A stretch of 64,000 nt of DNA from NCBI GenBank assembly GCA_002917075.1, contig NTMA01000064.1, positions 62,001 through 126,000 on the forward strand. Reading direction: 5' to 3'. Positions 12,026-23,482 of this stretch are shown piece after piece. A model generated the notes under the pieces. It did no database searches. It was not told the origin of the DNA and worked only from the letters and a program-made list of their open reading frames with translations. Positions within the stretch are counted from its first letter, which is position 1, and each line of letters opens with the position of its first letter. The translations under genes were made by a program, and so were the position numbers. The DNA comes from Hawksworthiomyces lignivorus. Taxonomy: Eukaryota; Ascomycota; Sordariomycetes; Ophiostomatales; Ophiostomataceae.

Positions 12026-12349
12026 ATGTGTCTTATACGATCTAGCTTAGAGAGTATAGGAGTGCGATTTCCGAATTGCCTATCTACTTAGTGTGTCATT
12101 TAAAACGCAGGAAGACCGGCTGTGACAGTAGTGGTGGGATCATGATTTCCGAAAGCTTGTTTTCACAAAGTCGAGTGCCCAGTTACAAGCTCGATCAAGA
12201 GAGTGAGACACTGGACCCATGATCTCTCAAACGAGTTTTATCACAGCAGATGCAGAATAACTTCCGTTGAAGCAGCATGGGTCTGACACAAGACTGCCAT
12301 TCATAAAAACTATACAATATTATATTCCACGATGGAGTGTTTGTCCGTG
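12026..12349. other. Convergent 3' spacer
   Basis: Spacer between the 3' ends of the oxidase and lamB-like genes. It should hold both polyadenylation regions. Nothing else recognised. Confidence 0.5.
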
Positions 12350-13179
12350 TTAAGCAAACCCGTGCTTAGCATTATATTCGTCTGCTACCTCCCGCGTGAT
12401 CTTGACGATTTCTAAACAGCCAGGTGAGTCCGAGTGGCAGCACATGCTCGTTGGGTTGCCGTTGATGGGCAGCTCGATCAGCTCTCCCGTCTCGGCGATG
12501 ACCTTGTCTTCGAAGTACTGCGAGCGGACACGCTCTCTCACCACTTTGGGATCCCACGGCGTCTTTTTCCGGTCGATGAAGAGCATGCCCTCCTTAGTGT
12601 ACTTCACGTCTGCGAAATATTCTGCCCAGAATTCCAAGCCGGCTTCGCGCGCGGCGATTTCCATGTTCGAGCCCGCGAGCCCGAACACGGTCACACCAGG
12701 AGGAACGCCAGCCCAGACGGCCCGCGCGACGTCGATGTTACGGACCATCATGCCGAACAAGACGCCGTGCGGCTTGACGTGGTTCAGCTCCATACCGTGC
12801 TGCCTGAGGAAGCCCTGCAGCGCGCCGACCTGGTAGACGATGTTCGCTGTGTGCTCTTCGAGCGACAGGTTGATTTCCCTGCGCCCGAAGCCCTGGACGT
12901 CGGGGAGGCCGGGATGCGCGCCAACTTTGACGTTGGCCTTCTTGCAGAGCTCGACGGTCTTGGCCATGATCAGGGGGTCGCCGGCGCTGATGCGGTCAGC
13001 GTCTCATATTCTCCAAAGATATGCTTAAAAATCGGATTGAGCCTTGCTTACTGAAATCCACAGGCGACATTGGCAAAGTCGATGAGCGGGAGCAGCTCTT
13101 CGTCAGGGCCGCAAACGTAGTTTCCATAGCCCTCGCCAAGATCTACATTGATGTACGCCTTCTGTCGTGGGGGAGCCAT
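12350..13179 (-). CDS. lamB: LamB/YcsF family lactam-utilisation protein (5-oxoprolinase subunit A-like)
   Basis: Two exons, 13052-13179 and 12350-12986 (65-nt intron), giving 254 aa. The start INVDLGEGYGNY and the spliced segment ANVACGFHAGDPLIM are the family signature, followed by VGAHPGLPDVQGFGRREI and VKPHGVLFGMM. The family takes its name from the Aspergillus nidulans lamB gene, needed with lamA for growth on 2-pyrrolidinone. The bacterial homologue PxpA is a subunit of ATP-dependent 5-oxoprolinase. It is divergent from a biotin carboxylase-like lamA gene, the same arrangement as in A. nidulans. It probably acts in lactam ring opening. Whether the lactam here is 2-pyrrolidinone or 5-oxoproline is not shown. 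Confidence 0.92.
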
Positions 13180-13742
13180 TCTCGCGATATCAGCGTTCCT
13201 ACGTCTTGTGGCTTGAGCTTTTGGTCTGTGTACAGAGTGTGATTTGATATGATGCCGGTTTTGGTTCCCGTACCATGCTGAAGTGGAGGTCTACTATGAC
13301 GAACGGGTTTATTTAGCCTTTCGCTGGAGACGAGTCCGAAAGAGGCATACTTGAGCTAGCTTCGGTGCCGAGCCAAGAGTAGCTCAACTGCTAGGGCCAA
13401 ACTATGACTTGCCAAGCAGAAACCAGACCCAACTATGAAAAAGGGGAAAGGGGAATAGGGCGGGTCTAGAATAAAAGAGTGAGGCGATGTCACTGTGAGC
13501 CTTCACCGGTTCCGAGATAGCAACAGATGCGATGCTTGTCGGAACCGGCAGGTGTGTAGATCTCGCATCGATTTGATTGACACCGCGACAACCCCTCAAA
13601 ACCTACGTCACTACGTTGGCTTCGGGGTAAAGGAAATAAAGTATAGGAAATATATCTTCGCTGAGTGAATGCTTAACAACCTCGAAGTAAATGCATCCTA
13701 TTGGAGTGCGTCATAGCAAGCGGTATAAGCGTATCTGTCAAA
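13180..13742. promoter_or_regulatory. Divergent lamB/lamA promoter with CGG-N2-CCG sites
   Basis: A 563-bp shared promoter. It contains TCGGTGCCGA (13362-13371), CCGGTTCCGA (13506-13515) and TCGGAACCGG (13539-13548). The last two are exact inverted copies of each other separated by 23 nt. In A. nidulans the equivalent region is controlled by the omega-amino-acid activator AmdR (established knowledge). The factor acting here is inferred. Confidence 0.7.
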
Positions 13743-16700
13743 ATGAAGAACCTCCACACAGTTCTTATTTCCAACCGTGGAGAAATCGCATGTCGGCTCA
13801 TAAAAGCTGCAAGGTCAGTGTTGCAGTCGATATGATGGAGCAGGGACCCCAGGCATGGTGAGCTAACGCGCAATTGTGGAAAACAGCAAGTTGGGGATCC
13901 GCACCATCGCGATATACACCCCCCAGGATAGTACTTCGCTGCACGTGTATGCCGCGGATGAGGCGGTTGAATTGAAAGGCGAGGCCAAATCTGCGTATTT
14001 GGACGGGTGAGTTGCTTCCCAATGCGCTGGCCTTCATCGATGCTCGCCCGTTCAGCTGACATTGGGGGACTCGCCAGGGATCAGATTATCGAGATTGCGA
14101 AGCGGCATGGCAGCCAGGCGATAATTCCGGGCTATGGTTTCCTCTCCGAGAACACGGCATTTGCAAGGGCCGTAGCGGCAGCTGGCCTCGTCTTCATCGG
14201 CCCGTCCCCCGAGGCGATTGACTCGTTCGGGCTCAAGCACACGGCCCGGACGCTCGCCGTGCAGGCCGGTGTGCCGGTCGTGCCGGGCTCGCAGGAGCTG
14301 CTCGAGAGCGAGGAGGACGCCGCCGCCGCAGCGACGTCCCTCGGCTACCCGGTGATGCTCAAGGCGACGGCGGGCGGCGGCGGGATGGGCCTGCTGATCT
14401 GCGCGGACGAGGCGGCGGTGCGCAGCAATTTCCGGACGGTGCAGTCGCGGGGCGCCTCGCTCTTCAAGCACGCGGGCGTCTTCCTGGAGCGTTACTACCC
14501 CGACAGCCACCACATCGAGGTGCAGGTGTTCGGCAACGGGCAAGGTCAGGCCGTCAGCGTGGGCGAACGCGAGTGCTCGATCCAGCGGCGGCATCAGAAG
14601 GTGATCGAAGAGTGCCCCAGCCCGTTCGCGGCGGCGCATCCGGGGCTGCGCGAGAAGCTGACGGGCTGTGCCGTCCGGCTGGCGGAGAGCATCCGCTATG
14701 GCTCGGCCGGCACCGTAGAGTTCCTCGTGGACGACACCAGCGGCGACTTTTTTTTTCTCGAGATGAACACGCGTCTGCAGGTCGAGCACGGCATTACGGA
14801 GCTCTGCTACGGCGTGGACCTTGTCGAGCTCATGTACCGGCAGGCCGACGAGGAGCTTGGCGGAGCTGGAGGGGGTGGGATCAGCGCGGAAGAGCTCGCC
14901 GCGTTGCAAGCGCGATGCCGGGAGCCCAAGGGCCACGCCATCGAGGCACGCGTCTACGCCGAGAACCCGGCCAAGAACTACGCCCCGAGCCCAGGGCTGC
15001 TGCAGGAGGTCTCCTGGCACGATGCGACCGACGAAGGGACGCGCATCGACACGTGGATCCGCGCCGGCATGACCGTCAGCCCGGACTACGACCCCCTCCT
15101 GGCCAAGGTCATGCGCCACGCGCCGACGCGGGAGGCAGCCATCGCCGGGCTGGAGGAGGCCCTGTCCAGGAGCAGCATCTGCGGGCCGCCTGTCAACGTC
15201 GAGTTCCTCGTGGCGGTCCTGCGGAGCCAGGAGTTTCAGAGAGGAAACACCCTCACCAACTTCCTTGGCACATTTGACTTTGCGCCCGCTGCTATCGACA
15301 TCGTCTCGGGCGGCTCGTACACCCTCGTCCAGGACTACCCGGGCCGGCCGACGGCGGGTCACGGCTTCGGGCACTCGGGCCCCATGGACCCGATCGCGCT
15401 GCAGGCCGCCAACCTGCTCGTCGGCAACGACGTCGGCGTCGAGGGCCTGGAGATCACCCTGGACGGGCCCGACATGGTTTTTCTGGGTGACGCCGTCGTC
15501 GCGCTCTGCGGGCCCCCAGTGCCGTGCCGCCTCGACGGCGCGGGCACATTTCCACAGTGGACGCGCGTGCATGTTAGGGCGGGGCAGCGGCTCACGATCG
15601 GCAAGCTGGTCGCGCACTGCCGCGTCTACCTCGCTGTGTACGGCGGGTTCACCAACGTGGCCAGGTGGTTCGACAGCAAGTCCACCAACCCGCTTGCCAG
15701 CATCGGCGGTTACCAGGGGCGGCCGCTGCGCGCTGGAGACTTCTTGCGAATCGTCGACGCGGACCAGCTGCCTCCCTTTCGGGAGGTGTCGATCCCCTCC
15801 CATCTCCTGCCCGCCTACACCAGCGACTGGACGCTGCGCGTCATGAGCGGTCCGTTCGAGACGGGCTACCTGACGCCCGCGTACATCGAGACGCTCTACA
15901 GCACGTCGTGGGAGGTCAGCCACAACGCGGCGAGAGGCGGCATCCGGCTCTTGGGTCCGCGCCCGGAGTTTGCCCGGACGGACGGCGGAGAAGGCGGCGC
16001 CCATCCGAGCAATGTGGTCGAATACGGCTATCCCATCGGCGGGCTCAACTTCACAGGGGACCAGCCCGTGATCCTGCCTGTCGACTGCCCTGATCTCGGC
16101 GGGTTCATCTGCAACCTGACCGTGATCAAGGCGGACATGTGGAAGCTCGGGCAGCTCCGGGCAGGCGACCAGGTGCGGTTCCAGCGCGTGGCGATGGACG
16201 CGGCTGTGCAGCTGAGCCGCGCGAATCAGACGTTCATCCAGGGCCTGGCCGCGTCGATCGAGGCGGGGTCCTTGGAGAGCACAGTGCCCTTCGACAACGC
16301 GCCGTCGCCTGCGCCGCTTCCCAGCAGCGAGCCGGCAGATCTACTCAAGGTGATCGAGGCCCGACCTGGGCGGCCCAAGGTCTCCTACCGGGGCGGTGCC
16401 GACACGTACTTGCTAGTTGAGTACGGCGAGGGCAGCTTCGATCTCAACCTGACCTGCCGCGCGTCCTTGCTCAAAGCGGCGCTGGAGAAGGCGCGCGGCA
16501 GCAACAAATGGGGCGCCGCCGCCGTCGTCAACATGGTCAGCTGCGCCAACTCGCTCGCCATCTTCTACGACGCGCTGACGCTGCCGCGGTGCGATCTGCT
16601 GGCGCGGCTCGTCGAGATCGAAGAGCTTCTCAGCGGGACGGACGAGTTCAAGATCCCCGTCCGGCGCTTCCGGCTACCAGTCACGTTCGCGCACGCGCGG

Positions 16701-17690
16701 CTGGCCGATTGCATCGAGCGCTACATGATGACGCAGCGGTCCATTGCCGCGTATCTGCCAGACGCACTGGGTTTTGTGGCCGAGAACAACGGCATGACGC
16801 CCGAGGAGCTGAAGCAGACAATTCTGAAGACGGAGTCGGTTGTCTTCGCCGTAGGCTTCGTCATGGCACTGCCCGTGCTCATCCCGGCCGACCCGCGCCT
16901 CCGCCTCAACTGCCCCAAGATGAACCCGAGCCGCACCTTCACCCCCGAGGGCTGCCTCGCCGTGGGCGGCAGCTCCTTCTCCATCTACTCAGTCGACGGG
17001 CCCGGCGGCTACATGCCCGTCGCCATGACCATGCCGTGCCTGGACCTGTTCGGCTTCCGGCCCCGTTTCAGCAGGGCCGAGCCGTGGCTCTACCGCGACC
17101 TAGACATCATCGCATTCTACGAGGTCTCCGAGGCCGAGTATGACGCCAAGCTGCAGGACTTCAAGCGCGGCATCTACGAGTTCGACGTTGAAGAGACCAC
17201 GTTCGACCTTGCGGCACACAACAAGCTGCTGCAGGAGGCCGTGGACGACATCCGCCGGCTCGAGGCCTACCGCATACCACACCGTGAAAAAGTGGCTGCC
17301 CGCGAGGCAGAGGCGCTCGAGAAGTGGCATGAGAGCAAGCAGAAAGCAGGCGTATCAAAGGACGATACCGAAGCTCTGCTACAAGGTAAAAGGCACTCTC
17401 GCTTTCCCAGCTTACCGGTTCCCATGGTTGCTAATACGTGTACTTGCATTTGTCTAGATCCGAACATAGAGATCGTAGAGTCGCCAATAAATGCCAACGT
17501 CTGGAAGGTTCTCGTCAATGACGGTGATGTCATAGAAGCCGACCAGACTCTTATCATTCTTGAGGCCATGAAGATGGAGATATACGTCAAAGCAGATGCG
17601 CGCCTGGCCGGCAATAAGATCGAGCGCGTCTTGACAGTTCCTAGTGATAGTGTGCACAGTGGTCAGCCATTAGTTGCCGTCAGAGTGTAA
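13743..17690 (+). CDS. lamA: LamA-like biotin-dependent carboxylase (urea-carboxylase type, no amidase domain)
   Basis: Four exons, 13743-13813, 13887-14006, 14078-17385 and 17458-17690, giving 1243 aa. Domain order: biotin carboxylase (about 1-450; LISNRGEIACR, ATP-grasp loop KATAGGGGMG, EMNTRLQVEHG where the family usually has EHP); AHS2/PxpC-KipA-like (about 472-790; GGSYTLVQDYPGR); AHS1/PxpB-KipI-like (about 829-1060); biotinyl carrier with EAMKME, predicted biotin on Lys1205. This is the urea-carboxylase half of DUR1,2 without the allophanate hydrolase. With LamB next door it matches the A. nidulans lamA arrangement for 2-pyrrolidinone use. The fused PxpB/PxpC-like domains plus a separate PxpA-like LamB resemble bacterial 5-oxoprolinase. 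The last intron is 72 nt and open in frame, so retention would only add 24 residues. Confidence 0.92.
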
Positions 17691-18151
17691 CCTATAAAGT
17701 AGCAAGAATATAGCCACTGAACTAGGTAGGATAAGAAATATCCGGATCTGTAGGCCATACATAGTCATAGGTAGCTGAGGATGCAAGACGAGTCGACCCT
17801 CTTTGTCCGTGGAGACCAATGGAAATGGAGACAAACGAATAATAATGGTGCCAGATCCTGGAGGCGCCAAGAATCCACTGTAATTCCGCGCGTGAGGGGT
17901 TCTACCTGTCAGCGGAGAAGTGGAGAATGCATTGTGTGTTGATTCTGGCTTGACTGAGTGCCCTATGGCTAATAACCTCACTATTTAACTTGTGTACTTA
18001 GAGGATAGCGCTAGTCTAGAGAAACTACCAGCAATGTCGTAGTGAGTTTATAAGACGCTGCTTTCCCCCCTCTTTCTCACCTCTTTGTTGTCACCACATC
18101 TGGTAACCCCAACTCTTATCTGTCCGGCCAGCCTGGCTATATTTTTTTGCA
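17691..18151. other. Spacer upstream of the cluster regulator
   Basis: Contains the lamA 3' region and the promoter of the Zn2Cys6 gene. I find no CGG-N2-CCG element here, so the regulator may not control itself through that site. Confidence 0.5.
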
Positions 18152-20571
18152 ATGGAGAGACGCCGGCAACAGCGTAAAGCATGCGTTCTGTGTCGACGCC
18201 GCAAAGTGCGCTGCGATATTATCCACTCCTCCAGTGGCACGTGTTCCGTGTGCGCTCGAGGTGGTTTTGCCTGTGTGTAAGTGGAGAAGTCGACCTGGGT
18301 GTGACGGCGCGGAGCGAGATGTGCTCCGTAAACGAGCTGCCAAGCTGACGTTGGTTATTTCATTACGCAAGGACGCAGAAGGAATGGGCTCCTGCAAAAC
18401 GTGGGCGACAACACGAGTCTAGGAAGAACACGCAGCAGACACCAGATGCGGTATCACCAGAACAAGGCACCTCGGATACCGGACGCAGCCCGGCATCAGA
18501 GTCCGGCCATGGCATGCAACAACAGCAGCAGCAGGAAGATGCCGACCGCAATGCGCCAGACGGCGGCGGCGCGCATTATCTCGTGAATGACCCGACATCA
18601 GAAGGCTCCCAGGAGCTAGCACGCACGGCACTGACGCGGTTCTTCAACGACCACGTCGACGCAGAATGGTGGCAGATCTTCCAGACCAGCGACAACTTCC
18701 GGATCGCCTACATCGGCACCAACACGTCCAATCTGGCGCACCTGCTCGGGCTGCGCCACTTCCACCGCACGCTAGGCTACCACCTCTCTCAGTCCCCGCT
18801 AGCTTCGCGCTTTGAGGGCGGGTTCCAAGACGGGAGCGGCGTGAACGGCATGTGGGCGGCGCATCCGGACTTCGAAGACGCCACCGCCGCCGCTGCGGTC
18901 GCCGCTCCTCAAGGCCCACCAGAGCACGGCACCCCAGAAGTTCACCAGCCCAGCGAGCAAAGACCTCTCTTTCCTCAGGCCAACGCGTATCTAGGAGGAG
19001 GAAGAGGAAGAGGAAGAGGAGGAGGCAGTCAGCTCGGGCACCCTGCCGCTCCTCAATCGTACCAGCCGCCCATACACTACCCGTTCCCGCCCATCCGGCC
19101 GCTAAAGCCGTGGAAACCGCATCCGTTTGTGACGCTGCGCGCCTCGCAGGACCCCGCCCAGGACCTCTGCATGCTCCCCGCTCAGGAGGTCCGCCAGGCC
19201 CTGGTCCGCGCGTATTTCCGTCACGTCCACCCGCTGCTGCCGATCATGCCCATATCGGTGTTTCTCACGCCGGACGGCGAGCTGCAGCATGAGCCCCCGC
19301 TTCTGCTGTTCCAGGCCGTTCTCCTGGTCGGCGCGCACGTATGCACGCACCCGCTGGTGGCCAAGGACCGGCTGTTCGTCAAGAACGTCTTCTTCCGGCG
19401 GGCCAGCATGCTCTTTCACCTGCGGCACGAGACGGCGCGCCTTCAGATGGCGCAGGCGGCCGTGCTGTTCACATGGCACATCAGCGACGGCGACACGGTG
19501 GCCAGCGGGCCCTGGTACTGGAACGGCACCGCCATGCGCATCGCCTGCGGCCTGGGCCTGCACCGCGCCGACAGGCACCTCCCAGTCATGGACCGCATCA
19601 TCAACAAACGCCTATGGTGGTCCATCTTCGTGGCGGAGGCCTTCTCAGCCCTCGAGACGGGCCGGCCGAGCGCGATCCGGCGCCAGGACTTTGACCAGGA
19701 CATGCTCCGCGATGACGACTTCGTCGACGAGCAGGACAACATGCGCATCTTCCAGGACGACGACGACGACGCCGCAGCCGCGAGTCCGCGCCGGGAACTG
19801 CTGCTCCGGTACCACGTCGCTATGGCGGAGCTCGCCATCATCGTCCTGGACGTCCTTGAGGTGAACTCGCCCGCGTGCAAGCACAAACCCGACATCACAG
19901 GCATCAATAGCCGCCTCGCCGTCTGGGCGCTGCGGTCCAACTGCTCCTCCGCATCGTCCGGCGTCGCCGCCCAGCCGGAGGACGACTTTTTCACGCACCA
20001 CCTGCGCATCCACTACAATCTGGTCATCATGCACCTAAACCGCAACGTCGGCGGTGGGGGCGGCGGAGCTGGCGGCCAGGCGACGACGGCGGTGACTAGA
20101 GACGTGTGCAGCATGGCGTCCGAGACCATCCTCTCGTCACTCGACTGCATTGTCCAGATGGGCGAGATCCGCCGCTGCCACTTCAGCGTCGTCGGCGCCC
20201 TCACTGCCGCCGGCATCCAGCTCGTCCAGGATCTGCGCGTCGCCGTCATGGCCCAGTCTTTCGTCGGCGCCCTCAGCCTCTCCGAGCGACTGGCCCAGCT
20301 CATCGCCCGCGGCGACTCCCTGGCCGAGTACTGGCCCAACGCCACCGCCGTCACCGCCGTCTTCCGCCAGCTGCAGCACGAGTACGCACAGCACATCTCG
20401 GCTGGCCTGGACCAGGCCAAGCCCGTCGACGGCGCCATCGAGTCGCCAGACTGGAACAGCCTGTTTACTTCCATGTACGTGCCGGCCTATGCGACGCTGG
20501 CGGGCCACGAGTGGCTGGGCACGGCGAACCTGACGGAGATGTCGCAAGACTTTGAGCAGTATTGTGAATAG
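18152..20571 (+). CDS. Zn2Cys6 transcription factor, candidate regulator of the lactam-type cluster
   Basis: The ATG at 18152 opens a zinc cluster C11-x2-C14-x6-C21-x9-C31-x2-C34-x6-C41 ending at donor GTAAGT (exon 1: 18152-18276). The second exon runs to 20571. Its start is uncertain: a CAAG acceptor gives 18372 and 774 aa, whereas pairing a weaker donor with CAG gives 18379. A basic linker (PAKRGRQHESRKN) follows. A fungal-specific middle homology domain begins near residue 315 (RAYFRHVHPLLPIMP) and includes WYWNGTAMRIACGLGLHR. Gly-, Ala- and Asp-rich stretches interrupt it. It lies in the middle of seven co-oriented or divergent metabolic genes. A. nidulans AmdR, which controls lamA/lamB, is a similar-sized Zn2Cys6 protein, but orthology is not established. 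Confidence 0.88.
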
Positions 20572-21143
20572 CACGGGTCCAAGTGTATGATGATCCCGTC
20601 TGGATTCCTTTTGGGCTCCTTAAAATCATGGCGGGAAGCGAGCATTTGAATCATTAGTCTGGCATCATTAGATATGAGTCTTGTCTACCTTTTGATATTT
20701 CTTTGTGTATTATTTTTCCTAGGAGAAAGTCTTATCGTCCTCCAGGAATGAGCTAAAGACACATATCTTGTAAGGCGTCCGCAAGATGATTTATTTTCTT
20801 ATTGGAGTGCATTGCTCTACATCCCCGATATCATCATTGCCTTTCTTGCTCCAGTAGAATTTGTATTCTGCCATAATTTCATATCATTGTAGCCATTCTT
20901 CAAATCACACTCCAGTTTATTTCTGTAGGAGTTTGGCTCCAAAGCACCGGTTTGGAATCATTCAAGCATTGTATACTTCTAAAGCTGTCCTAGATGAGAC
21001 TAATTCAATAACACGCATCGCATAATTCTTCACGCAACGAATTATACAGAGGTAGCATCTACTTAGTTTACTTCACTTTTGCCTAACTAGGGAAACTCGA
21101 TAATGAATTTGTATATTACTCTAAGAGTGAGTCAACGTACGGT
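20572..21143. other. Convergent 3' spacer
   Basis: AT-rich region between the 3' ends of the regulator and the permease. No gene or repeat recognised. Confidence 0.5.
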
Positions 21144-22676
21144 CTAGACAGAACCGCTGTTATCAGCACAGCTAAATGCTGAACCGATCGTACCCATAGC
21201 GTAGGCATCGCGGATGGCGGAGATGACCGCGTAGAGACCGCCTATGGACAAGAAAGACCCGAGGAGGAAGAGGAACCAGTGGAGCCAGTACTTGAGCTGC
21301 TGGAACGCTGTTCCTTTGCGGTATCCGCTGTAATCATAGATGTACAGATAGGAGGGTAGGATGATGGTCAGGGGCGCAAAACCGAAGGAGGCGGCCAGGC
21401 TCAGAAGATAGTTGAAGATGGGTACGCCGCCGGCGATGGCGAGGGCGATGCCGCCGAGGCCGATGGTGCAGCTGAACCAGACGGACCAGTGCACCCAGGT
21501 GTTGCTCTGCAGGTGGCGCGAGTTGCGCAAGATGCGCACGAACAGATACTTGGACGCGATGTGGACGTAGAGGGCGCCGGTGACGAGCAGGCCAATGAAG
21601 GCGATGCCGTAGGCGACCTTCTTGAGCAGGGGCCCCGCGGAGCTGAGGGAGGGCGAGGCGACCCAGACGCCACACCAGCGGTAGACAACCATGGAGAAAG
21701 TCAGGTAGGAGGCAGTGATGATGGCCATGCAGACGTATAGCGACTTCTTGTACTGCCTGGGGTCACGCATCTCGGAGATGACGGGCAGGAAGGCGGTGGA
21801 GCCGGCGCTGGCGACGAAAATGGACGAAACGGCGTTGATGCCCTCGATAAAGGTGGGTGACGCGATGACGACGTAGCCGAGCTCGTAAGGCCCTTCCTGG
21901 GGCGCCGCGACAGGCCTGTCGAGCGTCGTGACACCGACGCTGGGAAGGGGGAGGGTAGGGTTAGTTTGCATCCGCGAATCGACCAAGCAGAGGGAAAGAG
22001 CTTACACGACGATGAAGACCGCCACAAAAGTGGCGATAAAGCCGGCCCACGTCAGCCAGCCGATGTTCTCAAATGTGCGGATGCTCGCCAGAGCGATGAT
22101 GACAAGGGTGACGATGAGAAGAAACCAATTCGTACAGAGTGCATGTGTGGAGACGGCGTTGAGAGCCGTGGACGCTCCAACCATGCCTGATCCTGCAACC
22201 ATGACCCAGGTGATGATGAAAAGAGCGCCGACGATTTCACGCAGAACCTTTCCCCCGACCACCTCGGCCATGTCGGCGACAGAGTGGCAACCAGAATGGC
22301 GGTTGCGGAAATCGCCCATCAAGACGGCCGCGTACGTGTTGACAGCACACCAGCCTATGACATTGACTGCACCGGGGAAGGCACCAAGAGCTGACAATGC
22401 AATGGGAATAGATAACACACCAGTTGCGAACATAACTGGATGAGGGAAATTGAATCAGCCCAAGCGAACACGAGTTTTGTAGGGGAGAAACATACTCTTT
22501 AGGAAGATCATGGTTGCCCAAATCCAACCAACCGTTCGAAAGTTGACGTCCTGACCCTCTCTGAACACTTCGGCGATTCCCTCATAGGTAGATTTCTCTG
22601 CTGAGATGCCATCTTTGTTCGTATAAGCCATCTTCTCACCCGAGTTTTCAGAAGGAGTGTCTTGGATGGCGTTCAT
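21144..22676 (-). CDS. Amino-acid permease, AAAP family (N-amino-acid transport type)
   Basis: Three exons, 22496-22676, 22006-22435 and 21144-21939, giving 468 aa with about 10-11 hydrophobic segments. The core segment FATGVLSIPIALSALGAFPG is typical of fungal neutral/aromatic amino-acid permeases of the Mtr type. The hydrophilic N-terminus (about 50 residues) ends in NFRTVGWIWATMIFLK. The start at 22676 is the first ATG in the frame, and a TATATA-like box sits about 90 nt upstream. It is divergent from ornithine aminotransferase across an 806-bp promoter with four CGG-N2-CCG sites, so it may import the cluster's substrate, an amino acid or lactam. Confidence 0.9.
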
Positions 22677-23482
22677 CTTGGATGTGGGTATGATGCAGGA
22701 CGATGACGGTGGAGTTTGTTGCGTGAGAATATGTGACACACAAAAACCTAGAAGACCTTAAACAATCTATATACCAAACAACGCGGTGAGCAGCAGGGTC
22801 GTGGGGCACAAGGAGATAAACATCGACGGGGCCATATCACGAGGGTTGACACATTACCCCATGGGGGGGAGGGGCTTGTTTCGTTATGTCGGAGCCGTAC
22901 GCTTGTCTATCGTTACCTACTATAGCCCTAGTTGAGAACCTGATACAAGTGATTCCAAGGCACTAAGAGCCTAGAACGTGCATGGCAGTACCGATTCATG
23001 CTGCTTATCGCCACTCGGAGCCGTTAATCGCACGTGTGTCATGACACATCATATCTCGGAGCCGGCTCCGATGAATCGGGGGCCCACTAGCACACTAGTA
23101 CATGTTAATAGTATATTAAATCGGTCTATTGAAAGTTGCCCACAAATCTTCTCGGAACCGATAGTGCGTTGACAGAAGACACTTACACCGGGCTCTGAAG
23201 GACAAAATATCAGGCTTCACAGGTCTTTGACGCATCCTTCACTCCATTTACGGCTTTGTTATTTCTACTTGCAACCTTGCGCTTGAATAAACCCCTCCCG
23301 CTTTATTCCAATGATATATTTGTGATTCCCTAGGTCTTTTACCTAGAATCCTTATCTCTATGGGGTTCCAAAAGTTCAACGTCGTATCTCATTACCGGTC
23401 TTCAAGCAGGCTGGCCTTACCCTTGTCACGGTCTACTTCTCATCTTATCTTAATCACACCCTTATGGTTATTCAGACCAATC
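22677..23482. promoter_or_regulatory. Divergent permease / OAT promoter with the densest CGG-N2-CCG array
   Basis: Elements at 22889-22898 and 23015-23024 (both TCGGAGCCGT), a perfect 16-bp palindrome TCGGAGCCGGCTCCGA at 23056-23071 that holds two overlapping sites, and a perfect TCGGAACCGA at 23152-23161. Together with the other two promoters these define a shared regulatory site. The bound factor is inferred. Confidence 0.7.

Noticed and set aside
14052..16004. A 650-codon open frame on the minus strand opposite lamA
   Set aside because: It mirrors the GC-rich codon use of the lamA exon, has no domain, and lamA's domains fully explain the region. Similar antisense frames opposite the GH13, SSADH and regulator genes were dropped for the same reason.
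12350..17690. lamA as a full urea amidolyase (DUR1,2)
   Set aside because: No amidase/allophanate hydrolase domain is present before or after it, and the upstream region is a promoter shared with lamB.
22737..22739. Upstream start for the permease
   Set aside because: The frame's apparent start there is GTG, too close to the TATA-like box. The first ATG is at 22676.
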